From Clostridium cuniculi (GTDB lineage: Bacteria; Bacillota; Clostridia; Clostridiales; Clostridiaceae), in the NCBI RefSeq assembly GCF_004353185.1, contig NZ_SMUS01000002.1:107120-171119 (forward strand): DNA of 64,000 nucleotides. Direction: 5' to 3'. The notes under the pieces were generated by a model that made no database searches, was not told where the DNA came from, and saw only the letters and a program-made list of their open reading frames with translations. Position 1 is the stretch's first letter, and every line of letters starts with the position of its first letter. This document shows, one piece after another, positions 1 through 8,542 of the stretch. The position numbers and the translations under genes are program-made.

Positions 1-1719
1 ATTAAAATCTGCTCTTTTGAACTTTTCAAAGACATGTTCTTTTATTTCCTCTTCCATTCCAATACCATCATCACTAATTTCTATAACAACATTATTAGTT
101 TCTCTTTTTACTAAAACCATTATATTTCCACCATCATTAGTAAACTTTATAGCATTAGATAATAAATTTAATATAATTCGTTCTATTTTCCCTTTATCTA
201 TAGCCGTAATTATTTCTTCTTCTTCAGTATCAAAAATTACATTTAAATTATATGTTTTAGCTAAATCTACAATAGTTAATGTTATATCTTCAATTACTGC
301 TACTATATTCTCATTTGTAAAATTAGCATCCATATATCCCATTTCTAATTTACTAACATCAATTAAGTTATTAATATATCTACGCAATCTATTAGCATTT
401 TTCATTATATAATTTAATCTTTCACTGAAAAAATCCTTATTTAACTGCTCTTTTTCTAATTTTATCATTAATAAATTAGTAGCATTTATTATTATATTTA
501 ATGGTGTTCTAAGTTCATGAGATATTGTAACAATAAAATCAGTCTTTATTTTTTCCCTCTCCATTGATTCTATTAATAATAATTTATTTTCTCTGGCTCT
601 TTTTCTATTTTCAATAAATAAATAAATTAGAATTATAATTCCAACTATCGCCAATAAAACTAAGGACCATACAATTATAAGCAAATATTTAGGAAGTAAT
701 AAATCAAAGGGATTTTTGTTAATAAATTTACTTTCCTGTGGTAACTTAAGTGGATTAATATTATACTCTAATATAGCATCATAATTAAAAATAGGTATAC
801 TAAATGTGTTATGTACTGGGATTATAGTGTGTTTATAAGTTTCTGAAGCAATATTATTTAGGAATGTATATGTAATTTCACCTAGCTTATAGCCATCATT
901 AACTATTCCCCCTATTGCTCCAGCATAAATATACTCTTCTAATTTTGTATAAATAGGAGCCTTAGTTATTTTCTTAATTTCATTTATAATCTCATCTGAT
1001 TGAATAATACTCTCTCCATCAAAATCCTTAAATGTACCACATAAATATATTGCACAACCCTCATCTCCAATCTCCTCACATCCTTTTTTTATTTCATCAA
1101 AATATGGAGATTGGATAATATGATATTTAAATGACTTTTTTGCTCTATTCACAATTTTTGAAAATTCATCTTTAACTGTATTACAATAAATACTATTATC
1201 TAAAATTAAATATATATCTGAAATATTTTTTCCTGCATTTAAAATTGTATTTACTATAGGTAAATTATCTTGATATTCTAATATTCCTGTAATATATTCA
1301 TTTTCATCTTTGGTTAAATATATATTTTCATTTACTCCCACAAAAATAACTTTTTTCTTATATGTAAATAATTCCTTGTTAAATAATTTACTTCTAACTA
1401 ATTGAAAGGCTTCATCATCTAAAGTAATTATATAATCAATTTTAGTTTCCTTATATTTAATATTTAAAAAATTAATAAAACTTTCACCATACTCTTTAGA
1501 CTCTGAAATTTTACTATCTAAAAACTCATATTTAACTACATATTTATCATTTTGATCATCAAATCCCTTTAAAATCGTTTTTTCCCATTCATTCCCTGGA
1601 CAATAAGATCCTATTATAAGTACAGCCTTATCACTATCACAATAACACCTATAATAATCCATAAATATATAAATACATAAAATAGTAACTAGACAAACTA
1701 GCACTCTTTTTTTAATCAT
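1..1719 (-). CDS. Sensor histidine kinase with periplasmic-binding-like sensor domain (C-terminus outside window)
   Basis: The frame is open from an ATG at 1719 to the window edge, giving 573 visible residues. Just upstream is a good ribosome site (AGGAGAG). Residues about 5-20 are a membrane anchor or signal. Residues about 25-335 resemble the ABC-substrate-binding-like sensor domain used by some clostridial kinases (early VLIIGSYCPGNEW). A second membrane segment lies near 337-367. The H-box ISHELRTPLN has its phospho-accepting His near residue 401, the N-box is NLLSNAIKFTNDGG and the G1 box is ISDDGIGM. The end of the ATPase domain and any receiver domain lie outside the window. It probably senses an extracellular small molecule; the ligand cannot be read from sequence and no partner regulator is visible. 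Confidence 0.85.
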   Translation of the reverse strand, partial: MIKKRVLVCLVTILCIYIFMDYYRCYCDSDKAVLIIGSYCPGNEWEKTILKGFDDQNDKYVVKYEFLDSKISESKEYGESFINFLNIKYKETKIDYIITLDDEAFQLVRSKLFNKELFTYKKKVIFVGVNENIYLTKDENEYITGILEYQDNLPIVNTILNAGKNISDIYLILDNSIYCNTVKDEFSKIVNRAKKSFKYHIIQSPYFDEIKKGCEEIGDEGCAIYLCGTFKDFDGESIIQSDEIINEIKKITKAPIYTKLEEYIYAGAIGGIVNDGYKLGEITYTFLNNIASETYKHTIIPVHNTFSIPIFNYDAILEYNINPLKLPQESKFINKNPFDLLLPKYLLIIVWSLVLLAIVGIIILIYLFIENRKRARENKLLLIESMEREKIKTDFIVTISHELRTPLNIIINATNLLMIKLEKEQLNKDFFSERLNYIMKNANRLRRYINNLIDVSKLEMGYMDANFTNENIVAVIEDITLTIVDLAKTYNLNVIFDTEEEEIITAIDKGKIERIILNLLSNAIKFTNDGGNIMVLVKRETNNVVIEISDDGIGMEEEIKEHVFEKFKRADFN

Positions 1720-1809
1720 AAAGATCTCTCCTAAATTTTATCATCTAATTTATGTTATGTATTTATTAAAAATTTATTTAGTTTTAATTATTTATTTATA
1801 TAAATATAA

Positions 1810-1857
1810 AAATGTAGGATATATCAATATTAAAATTAATATTGATACCCTACATTT
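1810..1857 (-). terminator. Hairpin terminator after the PHP gene
   Basis: A long AT-rich stem (arms about 1810-1832 and 1837-1857, with a small bulge) lies just past the PHP stop codon. On the minus strand it is followed by TTTTTATATTTATA, so it can terminate PHP transcription before the sensor kinase. Confidence 0.65.
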
Positions 1858-1871
1858 AAGCTTTCTATGAA

Positions 1872-2708
1872 TTAAAGTAATTTTTCGATATTTAATAAAC
1901 TGCTATCCTTATTAATTGCACCTATATAGTATTCTACACCTTTACTTACAGCTCCAAAATCTCCATGCCCATCTGATCCAGCTGTTATTATCATATTATT
2001 TTCTTTACAAAATTCTAAACATGTTTCTGTCATTAAATCACTATTTGCAGGATAATAACACTCAACTCCATCAATACCTAATTCCTTTAGTATTTCAAGT
2101 TTCGCTAATATTTCTTCTCTAGTTTTATCTTTATAATAATTACATGGATGTGCTAATACTACATATCCTCCAGCTTCATGTGTAATATCACAAACTTCTT
2201 TTACACTTGGAAAATCAAATTTCTCATGTCCACATTCATATTTTCCATAAAATTTCATTCCATCAAAAAGCCCTTCCGTAATACCTTTATCAAATAAATA
2301 ATGTATTCCCTTCCATCCGCCTTTTCTTCTATTATATTCATAAGAATTATAGTCATCTAAAGATATATTTTCATAATCTTTTTCCATTCTTCTTATAAGT
2401 TCTACACTTGTTTCTAATAAATTTTCTTTGGCCTTATTTACTAAATTAAAAAAATTGTCATTATCATTAAACTTATATGCTAATAAATGTACCAAGTGCC
2501 CCTCAAATATTGAATCTATTTCCACCCCTCTTATTGCAATAATTCCTTCTTTTTCTGCTTCCATTCTTACTTCTTCGTATGAATCTAAAACATCATGATC
2601 TGTTACTGAAATAATGCCTACATTTTTATTTTTAGCATCCCTCACTATTTCTTGTGGTGACATTGTTCCATCAGAATAATAACTATGTATATGTAAGTCT
2701 GTTAACAT
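1872..2708 (-). CDS. PHP-domain metal-dependent phosphoesterase
   Basis: This 278-residue protein has the PHP (polymerase and histidinol phosphatase) layout: DLHIHSYYSDG at the N-terminus, TDHD near 36-39, RGVEID near 60, VLAHPCNY near 185, GVECYYP near 215 and a C-terminal GSDGHGD. These supply the metal-binding His and Asp residues of the family. Size and motif order fit the YciV/TrpH-like single-domain phosphoesterases, some of which act on 3',5'-nucleoside bisphosphates or short RNAs; the substrate here is inferred only from family. It stands alone, with a ribosome site (AGGAGG) before the ATG and a terminator behind it. Confidence 0.85.
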   Translation of the reverse strand: MLTDLHIHSYYSDGTMSPQEIVRDAKNKNVGIISVTDHDVLDSYEEVRMEAEKEGIIAIRGVEIDSIFEGHLVHLLAYKFNDNDNFFNLVNKAKENLLETSVELIRRMEKDYENISLDDYNSYEYNRRKGGWKGIHYLFDKGITEGLFDGMKFYGKYECGHEKFDFPSVKEVCDITHEAGGYVVLAHPCNYYKDKTREEILAKLEILKELGIDGVECYYPANSDLMTETCLEFCKENNMIITAGSDGHGDFGAVSKGVEYYIGAINKDSSLLNIEKLL

Positions 2709-3035
2709 ATTTTCCTCCTTAGTTTTAAAATATTTATTAAGTTAGATTATATATTTTAATTGATTAAATTTATTCATTTTCATCTAAAAAAAGCCTCTTC
2801 CTTAATACTATATTATATCACATTTTTAAAATTTATTTTTATTTAATAATAAATAAATTAACTTATCATTACTATGTTTAAAGTTAATTTACTTATTTTT
2901 TTGTTTTCATTCTTATTAATTTAAGGTATAATAACCAATGGAGAATAAATTGATATACATAATTGTTAATTTTATAACGTTAAGTAAGATTTAACAAATT
3001 CTCTATAATATTTTAAAATATACGGAGGTATTGCC
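2709..3035. other. Intergenic region between divergent PHP and fba genes
   Basis: 327 bases without a gene. They hold the fba promoter (listed separately) and presumably the PHP promoter. A pair TTGTTAA (2963-2969) and TTAACAA (2991-2997) with TAACGTTA between them lies downstream of the fba -10. The 21-base gap is too wide for a standard Rex site, so no regulator is assigned. Confidence 0.5.
2904..2932 (+). promoter_or_regulatory. Promoter of fba
   Basis: A perfect -10 TATAAT (2927-2932) lies 17 bases after a weak -35 TTTTCA (2904-2909), giving a leader of about 95 bases. The fba ribosome site GGAGGT follows at 3023-3028. Confidence 0.55.
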
Positions 3036-3899
3036 ATGTTAGTTTCAGCTAAAGAAATGTTAAACAAAGCAAGAGAAGGAAAATATGCTGTTGGTCAATT
3101 CAACATCAACAACTTAGAATGGACTAAAGCTATTTTATTAACTGCACAAGAAAATAACTCACCAGTAATCTTAGGAGTATCTGAAGGTGCTGGAAAATAT
3201 ATGTGCGGATACAAGACTATCGTAGGAATGGTTAACGGTATGTTAGAAGAATTAAACATCACTGTACCAGTTGCTCTACACTTAGACCACGGTAGCTACG
3301 AAGGATGCTACAAAGCTATGGAAGCTGGATTCTCATCAGTTATGTTTGATGGATCTCACTACCCAATCGCTGAAAACATCGAAAAGACTACTGAATTAGT
3401 TAAAGTTACTTCTGAAAAAGGATTATCTTTAGAAGCAGAAGTTGGATCAATCGGTGGAGAAGAAGACGGAGTTGTTGGTAAAGGTGAAGTTGCTGATGCT
3501 CAAGAATGTAAATCAATCGCTGATTTAGGAGTTACTATGTTAGCTGCTGGTATCGGAAACATCCACGGAAAATACCCAGCAAACTGGCAAGGACTTGCTT
3601 TCGATGCTTTAGAAGAAATCAACACAGCTTGTGGAAATATGCCATTAGTATTACATGGTGGAACTGGAATCCCAGAAGATATGATCAAAAAAGCTATATC
3701 TTTAGGAGTTTCTAAAATCAATGTTAACACTGAATGTCAATTAGCATTCCAAGAAGCTACAAGAGCTTACATTGAAGCTGGAAAAGATAAAGAAGGAAAA
3801 GGATTTGACCCAAGAAAGTTATTAAATCCTGGATTCGAAGCTATCAAAGCTACAGTTAAAGAAAAAATGGAATTATTCGGATCAATCAACAAAGCTTAA
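3036..3899 (+). CDS. fba: Class II fructose-bisphosphate aldolase
   Basis: 287 residues, the normal length for the short class II (zinc) aldolases. It cleaves fructose 1,6-bisphosphate to glyceraldehyde 3-phosphate and dihydroxyacetone phosphate in glycolysis, and the reverse. Visible motifs are LHLDHGS near residue 82 (zinc and catalytic Asp), EAEVG near 132, GIGNIHGKYP near 175 (zinc His) and LHGGTGIP near 207. Codon use is richer in AAC, ATC and TAC than in neighbours, as expected for a very highly expressed gene. It is monocistronic, with a strong ribosome site and a clear terminator. Confidence 0.96.
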   Translation: MLVSAKEMLNKAREGKYAVGQFNINNLEWTKAILLTAQENNSPVILGVSEGAGKYMCGYKTIVGMVNGMLEELNITVPVALHLDHGSYEGCYKAMEAGFSSVMFDGSHYPIAENIEKTTELVKVTSEKGLSLEAEVGSIGGEEDGVVGKGEVADAQECKSIADLGVTMLAAGIGNIHGKYPANWQGLAFDALEEINTACGNMPLVLHGGTGIPEDMIKKAISLGVSKINVNTECQLAFQEATRAYIEAGKDKEGKGFDPRKLLNPGFEAIKATVKEKMELFGSINKA

Positions 3900-3912
3900 T
3901 TCCTTTAAATAT

Positions 3913-3938
3913 AAAAAGAGCACTTTCGTGCTCTTTTT
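3913..3938. terminator. Bidirectional terminator between fba and the convergent ThiM-like gene
   Basis: An 11-bp stem AAAAAGAGCAC with loop TTTC is flanked by A and T runs on both sides. It can stop both fba and the opposing gene. Confidence 0.85.
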
Positions 3939-3942
3939 ATAT

Positions 3943-4770
3943 TTAGCATCTTTTAAAAGAATAATATATATCTCCATATGACTTTATTTTATCTATATCA
4001 ATTTTATATACTTCATTTAACAGATGATTTTCTATTTCTTTATTATCTATAATTTTATTATTTACAAAGTAATTTAAAGTTCTTTTTTCTCCAATGTAAA
4101 AGGCTATTGTTGCAATTAATATAGCCTGAACTATTTCACTTTTGTTTTTGCATACTCCAATACTAACAGCTATCATTCCTATATATATATTATCTAATAT
4201 ACATTTATCATATAACTCATCCTCATTGTTTTTTATGATAAATTCGCTGTATCCATCGGTTATATAATATTTATCATCTTTTATAATTAATACACTGTTA
4301 TTTCTCTTTGAAAAATTTCTAAATTTGCAGTTATCATCTTCATAATCTATTTTGCTTTCTTCATTATTCTCTTGAAAATTTATCAAAGTCTCTATTTCAC
4401 TCTTTGTTCCTTTAATAACATTAATATCATATCTATTTATAATGCTTAATGCTAAATTTCTTTTGTTAATTAACGAATCTATTCCATTGGCTTCTAATAA
4501 TACTATCTCTCTTTTATTCATAGCTATTAAAGATTTTTCTATATCCAATACACCATCTGAATTTATTTCATCTAAAAAAATTAGCAGTGTATTTATCGGA
4601 TTAAACTCTTTATATTGATAGCTATCTTTATAAGTTAATCTGCCATTATAATGATTAACTATAGATTCTAAACTACGTAATCTTTCATTATTAGCACAAC
4701 AATAAATAAGAGGTAGCACACTCTTTTGCAAGTCTAATATATATTTTATAGACTCTTCATTAAGCCTCAT
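3943..4770 (-). CDS. Degenerate hydroxyethylthiazole kinase-like (ThiM-fold) protein
   Basis: 275 residues. The middle and C-terminal parts follow the ThiM pattern: a stretch like the family's ALVINIGTL region (residues about 60-72), VIKGTKSEIETL near 128-140 where ThiM has VIRGNASEI, and KDDKYYITDGYSEF near 165-180 where ThiM has the TG-DYVTDG strand. The catalytic GTGC segment of ThiM is replaced by ILDNIYIGM, so the nucleophilic Cys and the glycine-rich anion hole are missing. ThiM phosphorylates the thiazole precursor of thiamin; this copy probably cannot. No other thi gene or TPP riboswitch is nearby. It is convergent with fba and downstream of sda on the same strand. Family call by motif memory; function unknown. 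Confidence 0.55.
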   Translation of the reverse strand: MRLNEESIKYILDLQKSVLPLIYCCANNERLRSLESIVNHYNGRLTYKDSYQYKEFNPINTLLIFLDEINSDGVLDIEKSLIAMNKREIVLLEANGIDSLINKRNLALSIINRYDINVIKGTKSEIETLINFQENNEESKIDYEDDNCKFRNFSKRNNSVLIIKDDKYYITDGYSEFIIKNNEDELYDKCILDNIYIGMIAVSIGVCKNKSEIVQAILIATIAFYIGEKRTLNYFVNNKIIDNKEIENHLLNEVYKIDIDKIKSYGDIYYSFKRC

Positions 4771-4856
4771 AGCTCTTCCTCACTTTATTATCTATAGTGC
4801 AATCTTTGCCTACCAATATAATATTCGACAAAATCTACAATGTGCGTAATATTTTT

Positions 4857-5744
4857 CTATTCTTCGCCAAAGACCTTTTTGCGTAATTCAAGTCCTGATT
4901 TTGTTACAGCAACTCCACCCATAGCTGTTTCTCTAAGTGCTGATGGAAGACTCTTTCCAACCTTATACATAGCTGATACAGTATCATCAAATGGTATTTT
5001 ACTAGATACTCCAGCCATAACCATATCTGCTGTACAAAGTGCACTTATAGCTCCTGCTGCATTTCTTTTTGCACATGGGATTTCAACTAGCCCTGCTACC
5101 GGGTCACAAACAAGACCAAGTACATTTTTAATAACTATAGCCGCTGCATCTAAACTCATTCTAGGTGTACCACCCATCATTTCAACAACTGCTGCTGAGC
5201 CCATAGCTGCTGCAGAACCACATTCAGCTTGACATCCACCTTCTGCTCCAGAAAGAGTTGCATTCATTCCAATTATCATTCCAACTGCAGCTGAAGTAAA
5301 TAATGCATCTATAAGTTCTTCATCTGTTTTCCCTAACTTCTCACCTGCTGATAAAATTACAGCTGGTAATATTCCACAAGATCCCGCCGTTGGACATGCT
5401 ACTATTCTTCCCATACCTGCATTAACCTCTGATGATGATAATGCCATTGCCATAGCTTTTACAGTTACATCTCCAGTTAAAGTATCTCCTTTTTCTAAAT
5501 ACTTTTGAATCTTATATCCATCTCCTCCAATAAGACCACTTAATGAATATACTTCTTTTTCTCTACCTTCGGTAGCTCCATCTTTCATTACCTTTAAATT
5601 TTTAGCCATCTTTTCATACACTTCTTCTCTAGATAGCCCTTTATCTTCCATTTCAACTCTTATTGCATATTCACTTAATGATATATTTTCCTCTTCACAT
5701 ATTCTTAATAATTCTTTACCTGATCTTGCTAGCATACTATTCAC
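4857..5744 (-). CDS. sdaAA: L-serine dehydratase, iron-sulfur type, alpha subunit
   Basis: 295 residues, the standard length. With the beta subunit it deaminates L-serine to pyruvate and ammonia using an oxygen-labile 4Fe-4S cluster. The cluster cysteines are visible: CPTAGSCGILP near 130, a Cys in AECGSAAAMGSA near 173, and CDPVAGLVEIPCAKRN near 213-228. The start overlaps the end of sdaAB by 8 bases, so the two are translationally coupled. The split alpha/beta form is typical of Gram-positive anaerobes. Confidence 0.95.
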   Translation of the reverse strand: MNSMLARSGKELLRICEEENISLSEYAIRVEMEDKGLSREEVYEKMAKNLKVMKDGATEGREKEVYSLSGLIGGDGYKIQKYLEKGDTLTGDVTVKAMAMALSSSEVNAGMGRIVACPTAGSCGILPAVILSAGEKLGKTDEELIDALFTSAAVGMIIGMNATLSGAEGGCQAECGSAAAMGSAAVVEMMGGTPRMSLDAAAIVIKNVLGLVCDPVAGLVEIPCAKRNAAGAISALCTADMVMAGVSSKIPFDDTVSAMYKVGKSLPSALRETAMGGVAVTKSGLELRKKVFGEE

Positions 5745-6414
5745 CGTCCTTAATTGGATTAATCATTATTACTTTATTTATACCTTCAATAGCTTTAACA
5801 TTACCTATTATTTCTGATGTAACTTCATGGTCAACTTCAAATACCATTGTCGCATCTCTACCCTTTTGATTTCTAAATACTTTCATAAAAGCAATATTTA
5901 TATCATTATCATAAAGTATTGATGCTACTTTAGATAATACCCCTGGAACATCCTTATTTGAAACAATAATAGTAGGATAAGCTCCTGTGAAATTAACTGA
6001 ATTTCCATTAACAGAAGTAACCTCTATACTTCCTCCTCCAATAGATGAACCTATAAGCTCATATGTACCTTCTTTTCCCTTTATAACAAATTTAACAGTA
6101 TTAGGATGAACATCACCTAAATCTGCTTCTCTAAATCTTATTTTAAGCCCCATTTCTTTAGCTATATCTAAAGAATCTCTAAGTCTTAAATCACTTGGTT
6201 CCATCCCTAAAATTCCAGCAACTAATGCTCTATCAGTTCCGTGTCCTTTATATGTTTTAGCAAATGATCCATGCAAATAAAATGTTACATCTTCTATATC
6301 TGCTCCAGCAACAGCTCTTGCGACCTTTCCAAGTCTTGCAGCACCTGCTGTATGTGATGATGATGGCCCAACCATTATAGGCCCTAATATATCAAAAACT
6401 CCTACACTTTTCAT
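5737..6414 (-). CDS. sdaAB: L-serine dehydratase, iron-sulfur type, beta subunit
   Basis: 225 residues. The N-terminal part (FDILGPIMVGPSSSHTAGAARLG) is the serine dehydratase beta domain that helps form the active site. The C-terminal 75 residues form an ACT domain (YPTIIVSNKDVPGVLSKVA), which in this family can sense amino acids. It is the first gene of the two-gene sda operon, with ribosome site TTGGAGG before the ATG. A candidate promoter sits upstream. Confidence 0.94.
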   Translation of the reverse strand: MKSVGVFDILGPIMVGPSSSHTAGAARLGKVARAVAGADIEDVTFYLHGSFAKTYKGHGTDRALVAGILGMEPSDLRLRDSLDIAKEMGLKIRFREADLGDVHPNTVKFVIKGKEGTYELIGSSIGGGSIEVTSVNGNSVNFTGAYPTIIVSNKDVPGVLSKVASILYDNDINIAFMKVFRNQKGRDATMVFEVDHEVTSEIIGNVKAIEGINKVIMINPIKDGE

Positions 6415-6491
6415 TATGTAACCTCCAAGTTTATTATGTTAAGTAACTAAATTACTCCTTATAGCTTATATGCTATGATGCCAAAAAATTG

Positions 6492-6521
6492 ATCATATAT
6501 ATTTTTTTAATAACCTAACAA
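6492..6521 (-). promoter_or_regulatory. Candidate promoter of sdaAB-sdaAA
   Basis: On the minus strand TTGTTA (plus 6516-6521) is followed after 18 bases by TATGAT (plus 6492-6497), about 75 bases before the sdaAB start. Reasonable but not strong in such AT-rich DNA. Confidence 0.4.
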
Positions 6522-6660
6522 TATTAATATAAAAACTAACTATTCTCTCTTAATAATTTATAGCACAAAACATTAACTATAAGGGTAATGTTATAAGCAG
6601 ATACATGGAGAAAGAAAAAATGAAATATTTATTCTTTCTCCCCATGTAATGCTAAGTGTT

Positions 6661-8157
6661 TTAATATTTATAAAAAATGCTTCCTCCAATAAATTCTCTT
6701 AAAATTGAGTTTTGTGGAACTATATCTTTATCAATTTCTCTAAAGAATCCTAATAACCCTTTTAGTCTTTTAGCTTCATCATAAACAATACTATCTTCTT
6801 TAATTTTATTAAGCTCTTGAATTGCATATTTTTTTAATACACATAACTCATAAACTAAAGTAGAATTGAACATTACATCTGCTTCTTCTTGATAAACAAA
6901 AATATTCTTTTTTTCACCTCTTTTTATCTTATGCCACATCTTTAAAGTATCTTCTGCTCCATGACCTCTTGATAATTGATCTCTTACAATTCTTCTAATT
7001 TTTCTTACATCAGTAGTAGTTATTCTATTATGATTATCTAAATTTAATTGAGTTAATGCTGAAATATAAATTCTAAATTTATATTTTTCATCAATATGAG
7101 AAGTTAATATAGGATTTAATCCATGAATTCCTTCAACTATAATAACACCATTTGAAGGTAACTTAACTTTTTTACCTACCCATTCTCGCTCTCCTTTTAT
7201 AAAGTTAAACTCTGGTATTTCAACTTCTTCACCTTGTAATATTAAATTTAAATGTTTATTAAATAATTCTGTATCTACTGAACCAATAGTTTCAAAATCA
7301 TACTCTCCATTTTCGTCTAATGGGGTTTGATCTCTATTTACAAAATAATCATCTAAAGATATTGGAATTGGTGTGATACCATTAACTCTTAATTGAACAC
7401 CTAGTCTATTAGCAAATGTTGTTTTTCCTGAAGAACTTGGCCCCGATATTAATATTAATTTAACCTCATCTTTCAAATTAATTTTATCAGCAATTTCTGC
7501 AATTTTCTTTTCATGTAAAGCTTCAGAAATCATTACTAAGTTAATTAATTCTCCTTTATCAATCTTATCATTTAGAGCCCCAACATTTCCTACATCTAAA
7601 ATATCCAACCACTTTTCAGTTTCTCTAAATATTTTTGTAATTTTTCTTTGTTCTACAAACTCTGGTAATGTAAAAGTTTGATAATCATTAGGTCTTCTTA
7701 AAATAAATCCATTTTCATAATAAATTAGATCAAAAGCTTTTATATCACTTGTTCTCTTTGTCATATGACCATAAAAATAATCATATCTTCCATCTAATTC
7801 ATATAAATTAACTGTTTTAAAGTCTACTTGTTCTAATAAAAGCACTTTATCATCCATATTATAAGATTTAAAAATATTAATTGCTTCTTTTTTAGCCACC
7901 TTAATTTTATTAATAGGTAAATCCCTATCTATCAATTCTTGCATTTTTACTTTTATATCTTCTATATCTTTTTCATTAAGATTGATTTCTTTAGATATTT
8001 CTCCAAATATCCCTTTACCAACACTATGTTGAATTGTTATTTTAGCACCTGGAAATAAATCCAATGCGGCTTTAATAAAGATAAATTGTAATGTCCTAGT
8101 ATAATCATTTTCAATAGAGTCATTTTTATTATTTACTAAATTAATATTTTCTTTCAT
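6661..8157 (-). CDS. Nucleoside/uridine kinase fused to a threonyl-tRNA synthetase-like N-domain
   Basis: 498 residues. The N-terminal 200 or so resemble the editing-associated second domain of threonyl-tRNA synthetase (HSVGKGIFGEI near 43-53, YYENGFILRRP near 145). The C-terminal half is a phosphoribulokinase/uridine-kinase P-loop domain: Walker A GPSSSGKTTFANRL near 237, DDYFVNRDQTP near 268, and a nucleoside-binding region ending in RRIVRDQLSRGHGAED. This two-domain architecture is common in Clostridia and Thermotogae and is generally annotated as nucleoside kinase. It probably phosphorylates uridine/cytidine or a related nucleoside; the role of the N-domain is unclear. It is monocistronic, with a large gap in front. 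Confidence 0.8.
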   Translation of the reverse strand: MKENINLVNNKNDSIENDYTRTLQFIFIKAALDLFPGAKITIQHSVGKGIFGEISKEINLNEKDIEDIKVKMQELIDRDLPINKIKVAKKEAINIFKSYNMDDKVLLLEQVDFKTVNLYELDGRYDYFYGHMTKRTSDIKAFDLIYYENGFILRRPNDYQTFTLPEFVEQRKITKIFRETEKWLDILDVGNVGALNDKIDKGELINLVMISEALHEKKIAEIADKINLKDEVKLILISGPSSSGKTTFANRLGVQLRVNGITPIPISLDDYFVNRDQTPLDENGEYDFETIGSVDTELFNKHLNLILQGEEVEIPEFNFIKGEREWVGKKVKLPSNGVIIVEGIHGLNPILTSHIDEKYKFRIYISALTQLNLDNHNRITTTDVRKIRRIVRDQLSRGHGAEDTLKMWHKIKRGEKKNIFVYQEEADVMFNSTLVYELCVLKKYAIQELNKIKEDSIVYDEAKRLKGLLGFFREIDKDIVPQNSILREFIGGSIFYKY

Positions 8158-8542
8158 CCTTACTCCACCCTTCTAAACCCTTATAATACCATTGCTTAAT
8201 TTAAAAATTATATTATAAAATTTAGTGCTAAATCTTGTTTTATCATAAAAATTTTTTAAATTAATTCTTTATACTCTTATTATATACTGCTTCGAAAATT
8301 ATTCTATTATTTTATAGGTTAAAATTATTATTATTTTAAAATTCATATAAAAAAATTAAAATATAGAGTTTCAGACAACTTCAAGTAACCAAATATAAAA
8401 TTTGGACTAATGTTATTTTTTTAAGGAAACTCAACTCCTTTCAGTCGCTGAGTAAGTTCGAGTAACCAAATATAAAATTTGGACTCTCACTTAGAATAAA
8501 AGTATTTTTTATACAAATACTTAAATTAGAGGTGATTTAATT
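8158..8542. other. Intergenic region upstream of the DUF421 gene
   Basis: 385 bases without a gene. The part nearest the kinase is plain AT-rich DNA. The half next to the DUF421 gene holds two near-identical hairpin repeats with other short stems between them (listed separately), suggesting a structured leader for the DUF421-DUF4363 transcript. Confidence 0.5.
8380..8485 (+). repeat. Two 29-base hairpin repeats, 77 bases apart
   Basis: Copies at 8380-8408 and 8457-8485 agree at 28 of 29 positions (one A to G). Each contains AGTAACC followed by the hairpin CCAAAT-ATAAA-ATTTGG and GACT. Between them AAGGA (8423-8427) can pair with TCCTT (8436-8440), and ACTCA can pair with TGAGT. TTTCAG precedes both copies. 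The pattern fits a structured 5' leader or tandem protein-binding sites; it matches no riboswitch class I recognise. Confidence 0.7.

Noticed and set aside
17..412. Plus-strand open frame of 131 codons rich in Ser, Ile and Phe
   Set aside because: It is antisense to the ATPase domain of the sensor kinase, whose H, N and G1 boxes read cleanly on the minus strand.
2963..2997. TTGTTAA and TTAACAA near fba as a Rex site
   Set aside because: The half-sites are 21 bases apart; Rex needs about 4.
4840..5232. Plus-strand open frame of 130 codons
   Set aside because: Antisense to sdaAA, which has all its cluster cysteines; no ribosome site of its own.
6602..6648. Long hairpin behind the nucleoside kinase as an intrinsic terminator
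   Set aside because: The stem (about 15 bp) is real, but no T run follows on the minus strand, so terminator function is not supported.
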